A stretch of DNA of 64,000 nt, taken from Sepiola atlantica (taxonomy: Eukaryota; Mollusca; Cephalopoda; Sepiida; Sepiolidae). Below, one piece after another: positions 10,650 to 20,799 of the stretch. The DNA lies in assembly GCA_963556195.1 (NCBI GenBank), contig OY744519.1, forward strand, positions 30,779,397-30,843,396. Direction: 5' to 3'. The notes beneath the pieces are model-generated. The model was not told where the DNA came from and searched no databases. It worked only from the letters and a program-made list of their open reading frames with translations. Position 1 is the first letter of the stretch; each line of letters starts with the position of its first letter. A program made the translations under genes and the position numbers.

Positions 10650-11150
10650 GATGCGAATAAATGACTCTGCCCCTCGAGCAAAGGTTACAAGAAGCGAGAA
10701 GGTCAAAGGTCTACGCCGAGACACATGTTTACGTTCTTTTGTTTATTGATTTCTTTTTGTGTTTATTTTTTCATGTGTTCTTTATTTCTTTGCGACACAG
10801 TGGACCCACCCATCCCGTGTACGTTCACCGCAAGTGAGTGTGCGTGTCACGCCATTCTCTTATCCGGATCTCCCGGTCTAACGGTGACAATGGCGTCACG
10901 TGATTTGAATAGGCGAACATATGCGGTGGATGGGGGGGGTGGACGTGTCTTATGGCGTACAAGCTCCAATTGCTACGTCTAGCTGATGATTACGCCGACG
11001 ATAATTGCGACGACGGCCATGATGAAGTCTACGACTGTCGAATCAAGGCGGAAAACAGAGTCAGCGCTATGTAATTCCGACAATACCGCTATCGCACCCA
11101 TCAGACCCGATCGAGATAGTCTGCGGGACCTGCTTGATTAGTTTTAGCAG
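10650..11150. promoter_or_regulatory. CpG-rich patch with a DR1-like site and a TCACGTGA box
   Basis: Markedly higher GC and CpG content than the surroundings. It holds AGGTCA-A-AGGTCT at 10700-10712, a nearly perfect direct repeat with 1-base spacing of the nuclear-receptor half-site. It also holds gTCACGTGA near 10893, a perfect palindromic E-box. No gene is recognised beside it, so a regulatory role is only a possibility. Confidence 0.25.
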
Positions 11151-11216
11151 CGCCCTTAAGACCCCTTAATGTTACATTTATGTTTGTGTCTTTCTTAAAA
11201 TGCTATGGAAAAATAG

Positions 11217-11613
11217 GTGCTTATCCAGAAGTCGACTGACATAAAAAAAAATGTTAAATACTTTATGATGTACGTACCCGTGACAAAAAAAAATCACGTA
11301 AATTGATCAAGTCGTTTTTTTTTTTTTTACAAAAAAATCACACTTTATTGCTAAAAGACGAGCATCGATCTCTCGTCGCCATGTTTAAAAACTAAGGGAG
11401 ATGATTTCAAATATCCCAACTCTTCAAAAATAGAGTTTAGAATCACCTTTGTACATAGTCGTAATCTATACAAATTCCCAATAATCACATAAAAATGATT
11501 TTCTTTTGTAAAAAAAAACTGCTTCATCAACTTACGTGATTTTTTTTTCGATATATGCTTTCCGTCATAAAGATAAAATTTTTTTACATGTACGTCGACT
11601 TCTGGATAAGCAC
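11217..11613. mobile_element. MITE with 20-bp terminal inverted repeats, 397 bp
   Basis: The left end GTGCTTATCCAGAAGTCGAC is exactly complementary to the right end. Further in, aaaaatcacgtaaattgat (about 11292) mirrors atcaacttacgtgattttt (about 11525). The flanks are A-rich, so the target duplication cannot be fixed and the superfamily stays open. No coding frame. Confidence 0.85.
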
Positions 11614-12560
11614 AAAAAATATGCTCGAGTCGCTTTTAACAGTAACAATATATTATGCGAAAGTATATAATTATAATTAACAGCGCTAAAAAAGGGTGGG
11701 GGGCAAATTTACAACAAATAGCTTTTACCAAACGCAAGAAAATTTAATTTCTATCGACCTGCATAGTTTTTTGGTTCTGAAACTTTTGTAAGCGTTTTTA
11801 TTTTCAGAATTTGTTTCGTGGCCTTGTTTCGTGTTTCTTAAAATATTACGTTCATTAATTTTCAAGGGAGGTAATTCGAATGAAAATTATGAATTTTTTA
11901 AATCACAATATTTTTTTTTAATTGTCATGTAAAAAGAACACTTAGAGCTAGATTAATAATCGCCAGATGACGGGTAAACTTTTTGCTTACATAAAATATA
12001 GGTAAACACGTCGTTTCCCGACACATGTAATTTAATCGGAAGGGCGATATGCAGTAGTCAAAAAATGTATATATTTTTTTAGATTATCACGTGCTGAACG
12101 TATTAACGTTAAAATGAATTTAGTATTACGCATGAAATAGGAAAATAAACTTTTTAAATTACCTTACCCACAGTTATTCCTTGCAAATGTCAATAGCCGT
12201 TCACTAAGTTAGTTTATCTAAAAAGTTGGAATGGAGACTGGTTAAGACGAAACGAAAAGAAGTAAAGACTTTTAATGAGTTATATAAAAACGAATATTTA
12301 AAACAATCAAAATATTTAAGACTTTAAAGATAAATATATAAAAATATTTGTTTAAAAAAATTATTATTTTGTTTTCGCAACATCAAAATCATTTTTGTTG
12401 TTGTTGCTTCTTCTTCGTTATAATGATGAACGCACTTATCTGTATGGCCAGGCGCCATTTTTGTTCAAGTAGAGATCTTGGGATTTTTTTTTTCGTCATT
12501 CGTGTACAATACGGAATGGCCAAGACTGATCGGAATATTGGACCTGGATTTGTTATCATT
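11614..12560. other. AT-rich stretch, nothing recognised
   Basis: No open frame with protein-like composition, no terminal repeats, and no partner sequence noticed elsewhere in the window. Confidence 0.55.
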
Positions 12561-12564
12561 TAAT

Positions 12565-12644
12565 TTTTTTTTTAAATGAATAAAATAAATAAAATAAATG
12601 AATAAATAAATAAATAAATAAATAAATAATGATGATGATGACGA

Positions 12645-12676
<32 letters not shown>

Positions 12677-12707
12677 ACGGCGACGACGGCGGCGGCGGTG
12701 GCGGTGG

Positions 12708-12761
<54 letters not shown>

Positions 12762-12812
12762 TGATGATTATGATGATGATGATGATGATGATGATGATCG
12801 TCGTTGTCGTCG

Positions 12813-12868
<56 letters not shown>
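12565..12868. repeat. Complex tetra-/tri-/hexanucleotide array with an inverted half
   Basis: (AAAT)n runs into GATGATGAC, then (ACG)n, (GCG/GGC)n and (GATGAC)n, then (GAT)n, and after a short gtcgttgtcgtc centre the complementary (ATC)n. All frames stay open across it and would encode homopolymers such as poly-Asp, poly-His or poly-Met. That is a property of the repeat, not evidence of genes. The GAT and ATC halves can pair. Confidence 0.95.
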
Positions 12869-13214
12869 GGATAAACATGGATTAAGCATTACATTTTCAG
12901 ATTATAATTTTCTTTTGTTTTAATACAACCATTAAATTTTTAGAAGGGGGCAATCTTTTCAACTGTTTTATATTTATTTTATTTTTTAATTACTTTTGAT
13001 TCAACCCAAACAAGGAATATTGTCACTGAGACGTAAGGGGCTACTGTGATTAGGGCCAGATTTACAGTGAGCATCCTAAGTGGGGAGTTCTGAAGCAAGA
13101 TATTTGTTTAAATTACATTTAAATGTCTGAATGTTGCTACAGTCGGGGAAACAGGGAGCATGGGGGCAAAGCAAACGGTTTGAGGAAAGAAGCTATTAAA
13201 GTAAAAGTTTTCGG

Positions 13215-14875
13215 GCATCTGGGGACCTCTAGGGGTAGGATTTTGCTGCTAGTCGAGTTGATCGGGGGTATTTATCAAACAAGTACAGAGATGCCACATT
13301 GCAGCGATGGAACAGGGGCAGGAGCTTGGTAGACAATGCGGGACTTATAAGGTTAGATACACTTTCTTTTTTTTGCACTCTGTCCAAGAGGGAAAGACTA
13401 ATAGTTGGAGCACCATCCCAGATGTGACACCAATACTCTATGCATGGGCGAATCGTGGTTTTATAGCGATATAGGATTAGCAAGTGTGAGAAGTTTTCTA
13501 GCCCGGTAGAGGGAGTCTAATTTCTTTACAGCAGACTTGGCAGTATCTTCTATGTATTTATTTTAATTTATGTTGCTTGTGTATGTTAGACCGAGGAGTT
13601 TGAACGCCGAGTTCTCGGGAAGGGTGTTATCAACCATTATAATCGATTATACGGTGTGTGGTTAGGGTTTCAAAGTAAAATAACTTTGCCTTGGTGGCAT
13701 TAATTGTGACACTCCATTTCGGGTCCCATTCTATTACAGACTGAGGATAATTTTCCAAGGATTCAGCCATTGCCTTGAATGTATGGGCATTCGATTTACC
13801 CTCCTGCCTAAAATAGAGCTTGGTGTCATCAGCAAATACGCCCATCTCAGACACGATTGCATTAGTGAGGTTGTTTATGAAGATCGGGAATAATATAGGT
13901 CATTTTATCTAAAAAAAAAAAAATCTGATTATATTAAATATTCGTCCAGTAATACAGTACGAGTTGATTTACCTGCGAAGACCTTCATGTCAGTCGTTGT
14001 CAAAGGTTTTGGGGATATTCAGCGTTACCAGCCTAATTTCATCTAACGTATCCGGTGTACGATATATACGTTCATAGATGACCGTTGGGATAGAGAACCG
14101 GATTACCGAAATCCATACTGTTGGTTAGAGAGAAGTTTAGCATTTTAAAGACGGTGAACTATTGCAAGAATTATTAATCATTCAAAGATTTTAGCGAAGA
14201 GTGGGAGAAGTCTTATGGTGCGATAATTTTCGTGGGTCAGTTCTTTCACAAGAGTTATTGAAAACTGGTACCACAGATAAAAACTTTTCAACTATCAGGA
14301 AAGCAAGATTCTTCAAAGCATTTGTTATAGTTTGGAGCAGAGCATTTCTTTATTGCTATAGCAGAGATCAAATCTGGTGCACTTGCTTTGGAAGTGTCAA
14401 GGTTTTTTATGATAGCGAGAAGGGGTGATGATCAAATTATATAGTGCAGTTTCCGTTCGTATTGGTAAATAAGGAAGGTGTGGTTTGCGAAGTCCAAGAT
14501 GGGGTTTAGTCCTAAATGGAATTTTGCTGGGAAAGCAATTCAGCCTTGTCCGTTGTTGTGGAAGCGACTTAATAGTAGTTAGGTCGTAGGAGATTATTGA
14601 TTGCCCATTGTTCACAACACTATTATAGATTTTCCAGAAATCGCTAGTTCCTAATTTCTGTGACGCGATGCAATGTCTGGTCATCTCAGTATACCTATTC
14701 TTAGCGGCGGCTATTATATTCTTGCAGTGGTTTCTTGATGCTACAAATGTTTGCATATTTTCGGCTGACTTATGGCGGTTGAAACGATAAAATGCTTGAA
14801 GGCTATGCACAATAGCAGCTGCACAGGTCGAAGTAAACCAATTCTCTGATTGGTGATTAAAATAAAAACACACAC
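13215..14875 (-). pseudogene. Decayed LINE ORF2, reverse transcriptase region (jockey/CR1-like)
   Basis: Read right to left, the pieces follow ORF2 order. 14873-14397 gives the pre-RT linker (KNRYTEMTRHCIASQKLGTS, DFWKIYNSVVNN). 13854-13630 gives FADDTKLYF, the catalytic YADD-type box, plus WDPKWSVTINATKAKL. 13483-13229 gives TTIRPCIEYWCHIWDGAP and LLPLFHRCNVASLYLFDKYP, the thumb/C-terminal segment. Multiple stops and frame changes separate them, so it is dead. It is probably related to the copy at 20800-23008. Confidence 0.85.
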
Positions 14876-15258
14876 ATATTGCTTTGTTTACATAATGTCT
14901 TCTAGTTTTGCTCCCTTAGCGCCGGCACTGTAGGAACCAACTTGAATTATTTATTTGCCAAAAGAGTCCAATAAAGAGTATTCATAGACGCTGTATTTTG
15001 ATTGGCTGACAGGCAACGAAAAAACATCTGTACAATGTATATCCGCAGAAGGAAAGTAGTTCGTCACTGCTACAAATACTGTTATACAATTTTAAGAAAT
15101 GAAGCAGAAAGCCCTTAAAAGTTTGGAGAGTAGGAGTTAGGCGTACATTCTCTGTCTATCCTATTCTTAATAGTACATTTAGCCTACGGGCAATCCTACT
15201 TAAAATACCCTATATAGTCTGACTACCCTCCGTTAAAGTCAGAACACCTAACTTCCAC

Positions 15259-15571
15259 AAAATAAAAGTTAAACTCACCAAACTTTATGTGTGTGTACAC
15301 TGACCCTTCCGAGATTTTTTGAAATAAACAAAACAAATTTTAGCCGAAAAACACTTCTTAAAACTTACAAAAACTAAAGTATTGTTTTTTACACTGTTTT
15401 GAGTTTTTTAAGCAAAAATAATGTTTTCTAAATGAGGATACGTTCCTTAGGGCTAATACGGCTCATGCTTGCTTCGGAAGGGGTCCTTTACTTATTCTAA
15501 AAAAAAAAATTTTTTAAATCAATAAATAAAAAAGTTATGAATTTTTAAAAATAGGACCCTTATTTTTGCCC

Positions 15572-15576
<5 letters not shown>
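15259..15576 (-). mobile_element. CAGGGTGGGC MITE, copy 1, truncated
   Basis: Reverse complement of 49914-50293 from its right third to its left end. Shared blocks: aaagtattgttttttacac, 'ctcatgcttgcttcgg', 'taggacccttatttttgccc'. The terminal repeat CACCCT borders a (TA)n tract at 15577. The other terminus is missing: similarity stops near 15259. Confidence 0.85.

Positions 15577-15646
<70 letters not shown>
15577..15646. repeat. (TA)n microsatellite
   Basis: About 70 bases of pure TA, abutting the MITE terminus. Confidence 0.95.
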
Positions 15647-15650
<4 letters not shown>

Positions 15651-15705
15651 TGGGATAAAATGGGGATTGCTACAACGAAAAATAGGTTAGTAAGACTCTC
15701 TAACC

Positions 15706-17957
15706 CAGTGGTTCTTAAACTGTGGGGAATTCCCCACTGGTGGGGAATGGCGGAGTTGCCAAGTGGGGAATGACCGGTCGGACAGAAGAACCACTGCTTC
15801 AAAATGTAATACATTACATCCAAATGTTGACTTACTTTGACCATGATAATTTTGACCATTTTCTTGATTCAATGCCACTTCTGTTGTTCGTTTTTTGTTT
15901 CTCTCTTGTATGATTGTCACTACTTTCTTTTCATTTTATTTCTCTTCAGGTACCTTACTATTATATATTTTTTTCCTTATCTCACAGATACATACCCCAA
16001 AGATCGAGATGCCGAAAAGAAAGTACAACGACAATTACCTGGACTACGGCTTCACGTTTTTGGAGGGGCGTAATGAGCAGCTACCGCAGTGTGTCATTTG
16101 CCACAAAACGCTCAGCAATGATTCGATGAAACCCCATCAACTGAAGAAGCACTTCTCCAATGTACACCCCGAGTTCGTTGGCAAGGAGAGGCAGTTTTTT
16201 GTTTTTAAATTTAAGGCAAACTGCTTGAAGAAAATGAGAATGGATCAGGGCAGAAAATTTCAAAGTGAGTCGAAAGCGATATTACACGCATCGTATGCTG
16301 TTTCTCTGCTGGCGGCGAAGGCGAAGAAGCCACATAACATCGGAGAGACGCTGATAAAGCCGTGCCTTGTGTCGTGCGCTGGCATTTTGCTTGGCGAATC
16401 TGCGATATCGACAATGAAGCAAGTTTCTCTGTCCAACGACACTGTCAAGTCCCGCATCTTCGACATGTCATGCAACATCAAGTCACAGCTCTTGGCAAAG
16501 GTAAAAGTGTCTCCCGTCTTTGCAATTCAGCTGGATGAGTCCGTGGATGTGGCAAATTTGATTTCAACTAATTGTCTTCGTTCAATACGTCCACGACCAA
16601 AGCATCGAAGAGGACTTGCTGTTTTGCTACCCACTGGAAACAACAACCCAAGCCGCCGACGTCATGCAGCTTGTCGACGCCTTTTTCGATGGAGGAAGGA
16701 TTGGACTGGGGCAAGCTCGTACATGCCTGCACAGATGGGGCTCCTGCTATGTTGGGTGCGAAGTCTAGATTCGCGAAACTACTAAAGCAGAAGAATCCCA
16801 AGATGGTGACCCTGCACTGCATCATACATCGAGAAGCGCTCGCATCAAGGACGATGACACAACCGCTCAAAGAAGCGCTTGAGACGGCGATCGGGCTTGT
16901 GAATTTTGTCAAAGCGAGCGTCCTCAACACTCGACTATTTCGACGGTTGTGCCAGAATATGAAATCCGACTACGAAGGACTGCTGTTCCACACTGCCGTT
17001 CGCTGGTTGTCGAAAGGCGACATATTAAATCGGCTTGTACATTTGCTTCCCGAAGTTACAAAATGTTTGGAAGAAATAAATAAAGGAGATCTGAAAGCTG
17101 CTGTTTCCGGTGAGGCATTCCAGTGCAGGCTGGCATTTCTCGCGGATATGTTTAGTCACCTGAATGAGCTTAACCGCAAGCTACAGGGTGTGGACTCCGA
17201 TATAATCGGGCATCGAAACAAAGTGAATGCCTTTGTCTCAAAACTTGAGTTGTGGCGAGGCAAGTTCGAGACTGGCCGCAGCGCAACGGCTTTTCCAACG
17301 TTGGCGCGAATCAGCGAGACTGCCGGTTGCATCAGTGACGTTCTCAAGAACGAAGCCATCATCCACCTCAACAGGCTGCTGGATGAGTTTAGAACTATTT
17401 TCCGGACTTCAAAAGCGATAACCCAATGATGGAGTTCACAAGGGATCCCTTCAGCTTTCGAAGACATCGAAGACCAGTTTCTTGACCTGGCGCATGACTC
17501 CGCAGCAAAGGCGGTTTTTGCGGAGAAAAGCCTGAACACATTCTGGGCTACTATGCATGGTTCGTATCCTCGCGTTGCTGTGGCAGCGCTCACACTACTG
17601 GTTGCATTTCCCTCTACGTACCTGTGCGAGTCGGCGTTTTTGAGCATGGTTGAGATCAAAAATAAATCGCGAAACCGCCTGATTGACCTTGAATCTGATT
17701 TGCGCTGCGCTATTTCAAAGGTGGAACCGAACATTGAGGCACTTGTCAAGGCAAAACAAATGCAAAAGTCTCGTTAACCTGTATGCGTGTAGTGCTAGTG
17801 TTACATTTTTTGTATGCTTTTTATAGGCCAAATATATTTAGAAAAAACATAACGAATCTTTTCGTATGTATTTATTGCCATGTGATAACTGTGGTGGGAA
17901 TGGAGAGCTGGCTCACTAAATAGTGGGGAATTGGAGAAAAAAGGTTAAGAACCACTG
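15706..17957 (+). mobile_element. Complete hAT transposon with BED-finger transposase, 2252 bp
   Basis: The terminal repeats CAGTGGTTCTTAA (15706) and TTAAGAACCACTG (to 17957) are perfect over 13 bases. The flanks ctctaacc (15698-15705) and ctctaaac (17958-17965) form an 8-bp target duplication with one mismatch, as in the hAT superfamily. The left subterminal region is itself palindromic (gtggggaattccccac). The transposase pseudogene at 16009-17777 fills the interior. Confidence 0.92.
16009..17777 (+). pseudogene. BED zinc-finger hAT transposase (ZBED5/SCAND3-like), frameshifted
   Basis: I chose the ATG at 16009 (MPKRKYNDNYLDYGF) because it starts the family-like N-terminus. It lies just after ttttccttatctcacag, a good 3' splice site that could place it in a last exon. 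Domains in order: BED finger (CVICHKTLS... HQLKKHF...VHP, residues about 25-55), the RNase H-like hAT core with FAIQLDESVDVA and LVHACTDGAPAMLG (catalytic acidic residues in DES and CTDGAPAM), AVRWLSKGD, and the C-terminal hAT dimerisation block ending [15 protein letters not shown]. Three frame changes, near 16565, 16695 and 17405, break the reading frame. The length and all blocks otherwise match intact relatives, so the damage looks recent. Confidence 0.92.
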
Positions 17958-18067
17958 CTCTAAACACTTTCTTGTTTATAACCAAAAACAAGCGAGTTAA
18001 TCTCTAAATGGGAGTGGGGTGTAAGTAGATTAAATAAAGATGATGTTTGGGAGTGGATGCTATCCCT

Positions 18068-18205
18068 ATTTACTTGCCTCCTCATGAGAACAAAGCTAAA
18101 CACAAGGTTGGTTTTTAATGTGGGGAAATATCCAGCCCCCGCCACTAAAAAAGGGTACTCTGGATTGGCGCAAGAGATACTACACTGCTCCTAAACACAA
18201 AAGTC
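18068..18205 (-). mobile_element. U2-snRNA-headed SINE (SINE-B), copy 3, internally deleted
   Basis: The plus strand shows the tail complement 'tatttacttgcctcctcatg', 'aacacaaggttggtttttaa', 'gtggggaaatatccagcccc', 'tctggattgg', then a jump straight to 'agatactacactgctcct', part of the U2-like head in antisense. The stretch between is deleted. Confidence 0.75.
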
Positions 18206-18404
18206 AAGGAAAGTGGGTGTTCTTCCAAAATAATAAACAATTGGAGAGGCTATGGTTAAAATAAAATTGGGGAGTCGGCATCTTGGATGAATTCTATTAT
18301 CAAAACATGAAAAAAGTGATGATAGGACTCATTCACTCAACTTTCTAAGAGGCTACTTCGAAAGTACTTCCTCGACAATCTGTTCGGTAGGATCTGGATC
18401 ATTT

Positions 18405-18662
18405 TTGAGTGGGTGATGACCTTGCTTCTGTCCGGCTGAGATATGGTTCTGTGCAGTTCTAGGAGGTCCGCCAGCCCAGGCTTTACTACCATTCTTTGAG
18501 AAGGGGTTAGTTTATTTCTAAACGCTTGCCCTCCCCCCACCGTGGAATGCCGACGGGGCTGCTCAAGCATTTTTGTGGACCAGAGTGCACCCTCCTCTTG
18601 CGCGCTGGTTTTCCATCCCCGACCTTGTGCCACACCTCCCTGCGGTAGGAGGGAGATAAATA
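18405..18662 (+). mobile_element. SINE-A, copy 3
   Basis: Sense copy: 'ctgtgcagttctaggaggtc', 'cccaggcttt', 'gagaaggggttagtttattt', 'gaatgccgacggggctgctc', 'gaccttgtgcc' and the tail 'ggagggagataaata'. Head partly diverged. Confidence 0.85.
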
Positions 18663-19240
18663 TCTACCTTAACCCTTCTAGGGGCCACCAGGACCAAGAA
18701 CCGCGTGCGCCAAGTTCGGGCAGGGAACACGTACTCATGCTCGACTCCCTTTCGCTAGATCGTGTCAGCAAGCCGCAGTCGGATCTCCCTCCGACAGCTT
18801 CATCTCGTCGCCAGTCTCTGATAAACTCCACTCCCTACCCTCAACCACCCGCGATTTGACCCCCTTTCCCCACTTCCCGCGTGACGCGTCTTTCTCTAAC
18901 AGCTACGTCTCTTGCGGTCGATCAAAATCTCGAAGGCAGACGTTTGTATTTGAACAAACGACCGTTTTTAAGACACATTTCTTATCAGTGTCATGTACAT
19001 CCTCACAGCGCTGTTTGGTGGAGAGGAGGCTGGGGCATTCTACACTTCTGGCTCGAACGGAGAAACGAACAGAAAATCTTTTACTTATCATGGCTGAGAC
19101 TTGGTTTACAACAAGGGGGGGGGGGCACACTTTTCCGGCTTGCGTTGAGAACTACTTTCAAAATGACCAGCTCAAAACAATTTACCTACTTTAAAAATTG
19201 CTAAACCTATTTAATTCTGGGAAACGTTACTATTGGCTAC
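18663..19240. other. GC-rich unassigned stretch
   Basis: Downstream of the SINE the sequence is GC-rich up to about 18870, then mixed, with overlapping open frames of about 105-112 codons on the plus strand. Their composition is not convincing and I recognise no domain, so I do not call a gene. A short piece at 19250-19286 (ggaaatacggttgggaaatt and following) recurs at 32820-32850. Confidence 0.4.
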
Positions 19241-19321
19241 ATAAATTATTTTAAAGGAAATACGGTTGGGAAATTAGTCAAAAACATTTTTCCCCATACC
19301 CTTTCTTCTTCTCTTCACCCT

Positions 19322-19638
19322 TTATTTATCTACCTCCCACAAGGTAAGATGTGACACAAGGTCGGGAAAGTGGGATTAGATAAGCCAGTGCTCGAGAGGT
19401 GAGCACTCTGGCCATTTAAAAATTGCCTGGGAAGCCCCGTCGGCATTCCCCGGTAGGGGCGCCTCAGACAGTAAGCAATAAACTTACTCCTTCCCAAAGA
19501 GGGGAGTCAAAGCCTGGGAGGGTGCACCTCTTAGAACTGCACAGGACCGGTAACCCCCAATAGACCGGCGTAAATCCAGACCCAAAGGCCCGGACGATAC
19601 CGGTTTATTAGGCGGGGTAAAAAAACCCTGGTTGAAAG
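19322..19638 (-). mobile_element. SINE-A, copy 4, with perfect 16-bp target duplication
   Basis: Antisense on the plus strand, near full length, from tttatttatctacctcccac to the head at about 19635. It is flanked by TTCTTCTCTTCACCCT at 19306-19321 and again at 19639-19654, a perfect 16-bp duplication typical of LINE-mediated insertion. The right flank continues as a LINE 3' segment. Confidence 0.93.
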
Positions 19639-19654
19639 TTCTTCTCTTCACCCT

Positions 19655-19900
19655 CTCTCTCACAGACATGATGTTACTAGTCTCAGTTTTTTCTATAAAT
19701 ACTATTATGGCATGTGTTCTTCGGAATTATTTGATCTATTCCTTGTTTCCTTTGTTCCAGCTCGTTTGACTCGTTGGTCTAGTGGTCTTCATAAATTCGC
19801 TGTTTTGATACCTCATTGTAATACAGCTAAAGAACTGCAGGCTTGTAGAACTCTTTTCCTGCTGACTGTTTTCCTCCTACCTATAGCCTTGGTCTTTTCA
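19655..19900 (+). pseudogene. LINE ORF2 C-terminal fragment
   Basis: Begins in the SHR..DVTSLS segment of a jockey/CR1-type ORF2 (LSHRHD-like with one frame change). It continues with RLTRWSSGLHKFAVLIPHCN, the conserved block before the last PRTxxLWNxLP motif. Frames are broken. The left side is interrupted by SINE-A copy 4. Confidence 0.65.
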
Positions 19901-20169
19901 AAACTAAGGCCAATAGGCATCTCTTGTCTTTGCGATAACCATATTTCGTTCCTGTTAGCTCCTTACATCAAGTGGCTTCATGCATTGATTGGAGCGATTG
20001 TCATTAAAAGAAAAACCTTACTCACTTGTGACCTATTTGCGTTTTAACAGAGTGTAATATTTAATATAAAATAAAAGGTTGTTTATTTGTCGTAGATATT
20101 GGTTGTGAGTATAGTAATCAGTAGCAGCCATCTTTCTTTTTCAGGAACTAAGACCCCAGACCGAACCGG

Positions 20170-20425
20170 AGATTTATCATATATAAATTATTATCATTAT
20201 CATTTCGGATGACATAAAGAGAAAAACAAACACCTACGTTGCCTTTTTATTTATATTTCCTTTCCGACTTCATTTCAAACAGCGGGAGTTGTCTGACTTG
20301 CTATTTGCTTTCCAATGTAAGTGTTTCTAGCGTGTTTTTTCTCAATAGGATAGGACTAAACTATCGCGAGCTGAAAAAAATAAACGCGAGTTCAAAAAAA
20401 AGACACCAACTATGACTTCCCCCCC
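20170..20425 (+). repeat. Dispersed repeat R4, copy 2
   Basis: Partner of 588-825: degenerate tgatgacctaaaagaaaaa-type start, 'cttgctatttgctttccaat', 'aggataggactaaactatcg', 'cgagctgaaaaaaataaacg'. Confidence 0.7.
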
Positions 20426-20799
20426 TCCTTAATTTTCTTCCTTTGATTTATGGGGGAGTAAAAAAGATGACGCCGGATGTTCAAAACATCAAAGACGTTA
20501 GCGGTTAAAAACGAAATAGAGAGAGAACAGTCATTTTTCATTTAACGAAATAAAAAATAAATAAAACGTCTCAAACTAGGAAGTTAAAAAAACGTATAAA
20601 TCGGTATAGAAAATAGAAAGGTAAAAAATAAGTAACAAATTGAAAATGTCTGATTATGGAAATAAATATGCGTTCTCACTTTGTCCGGTAGACTTCTGTG
20701 TGACGGAACGGATATATATTTACAAATAAATACACATTGCTCTTTATTCTAAAGTGGAGGGTGTAGCATGGTTGGAAAGGAAAATAAGTGTAATATATT

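Noticed and set aside
12556..12889. Open frames in all directions encoding poly-Asp, poly-His, poly-Met and similar
   Set aside because: They are forced by triplet repeats; no codon or domain evidence for a protein.
15575..15859. 94-codon minus-strand frame ending in Ile-Tyr repeats
   Set aside because: It is the (TA)n tract plus the hAT terminal region in antisense.
19560..19638. Possible U4 or tRNA origin of the SINE-A head
   Set aside because: Only short words (gtatcgt) agree and no box spacing fits; the origin is left open.
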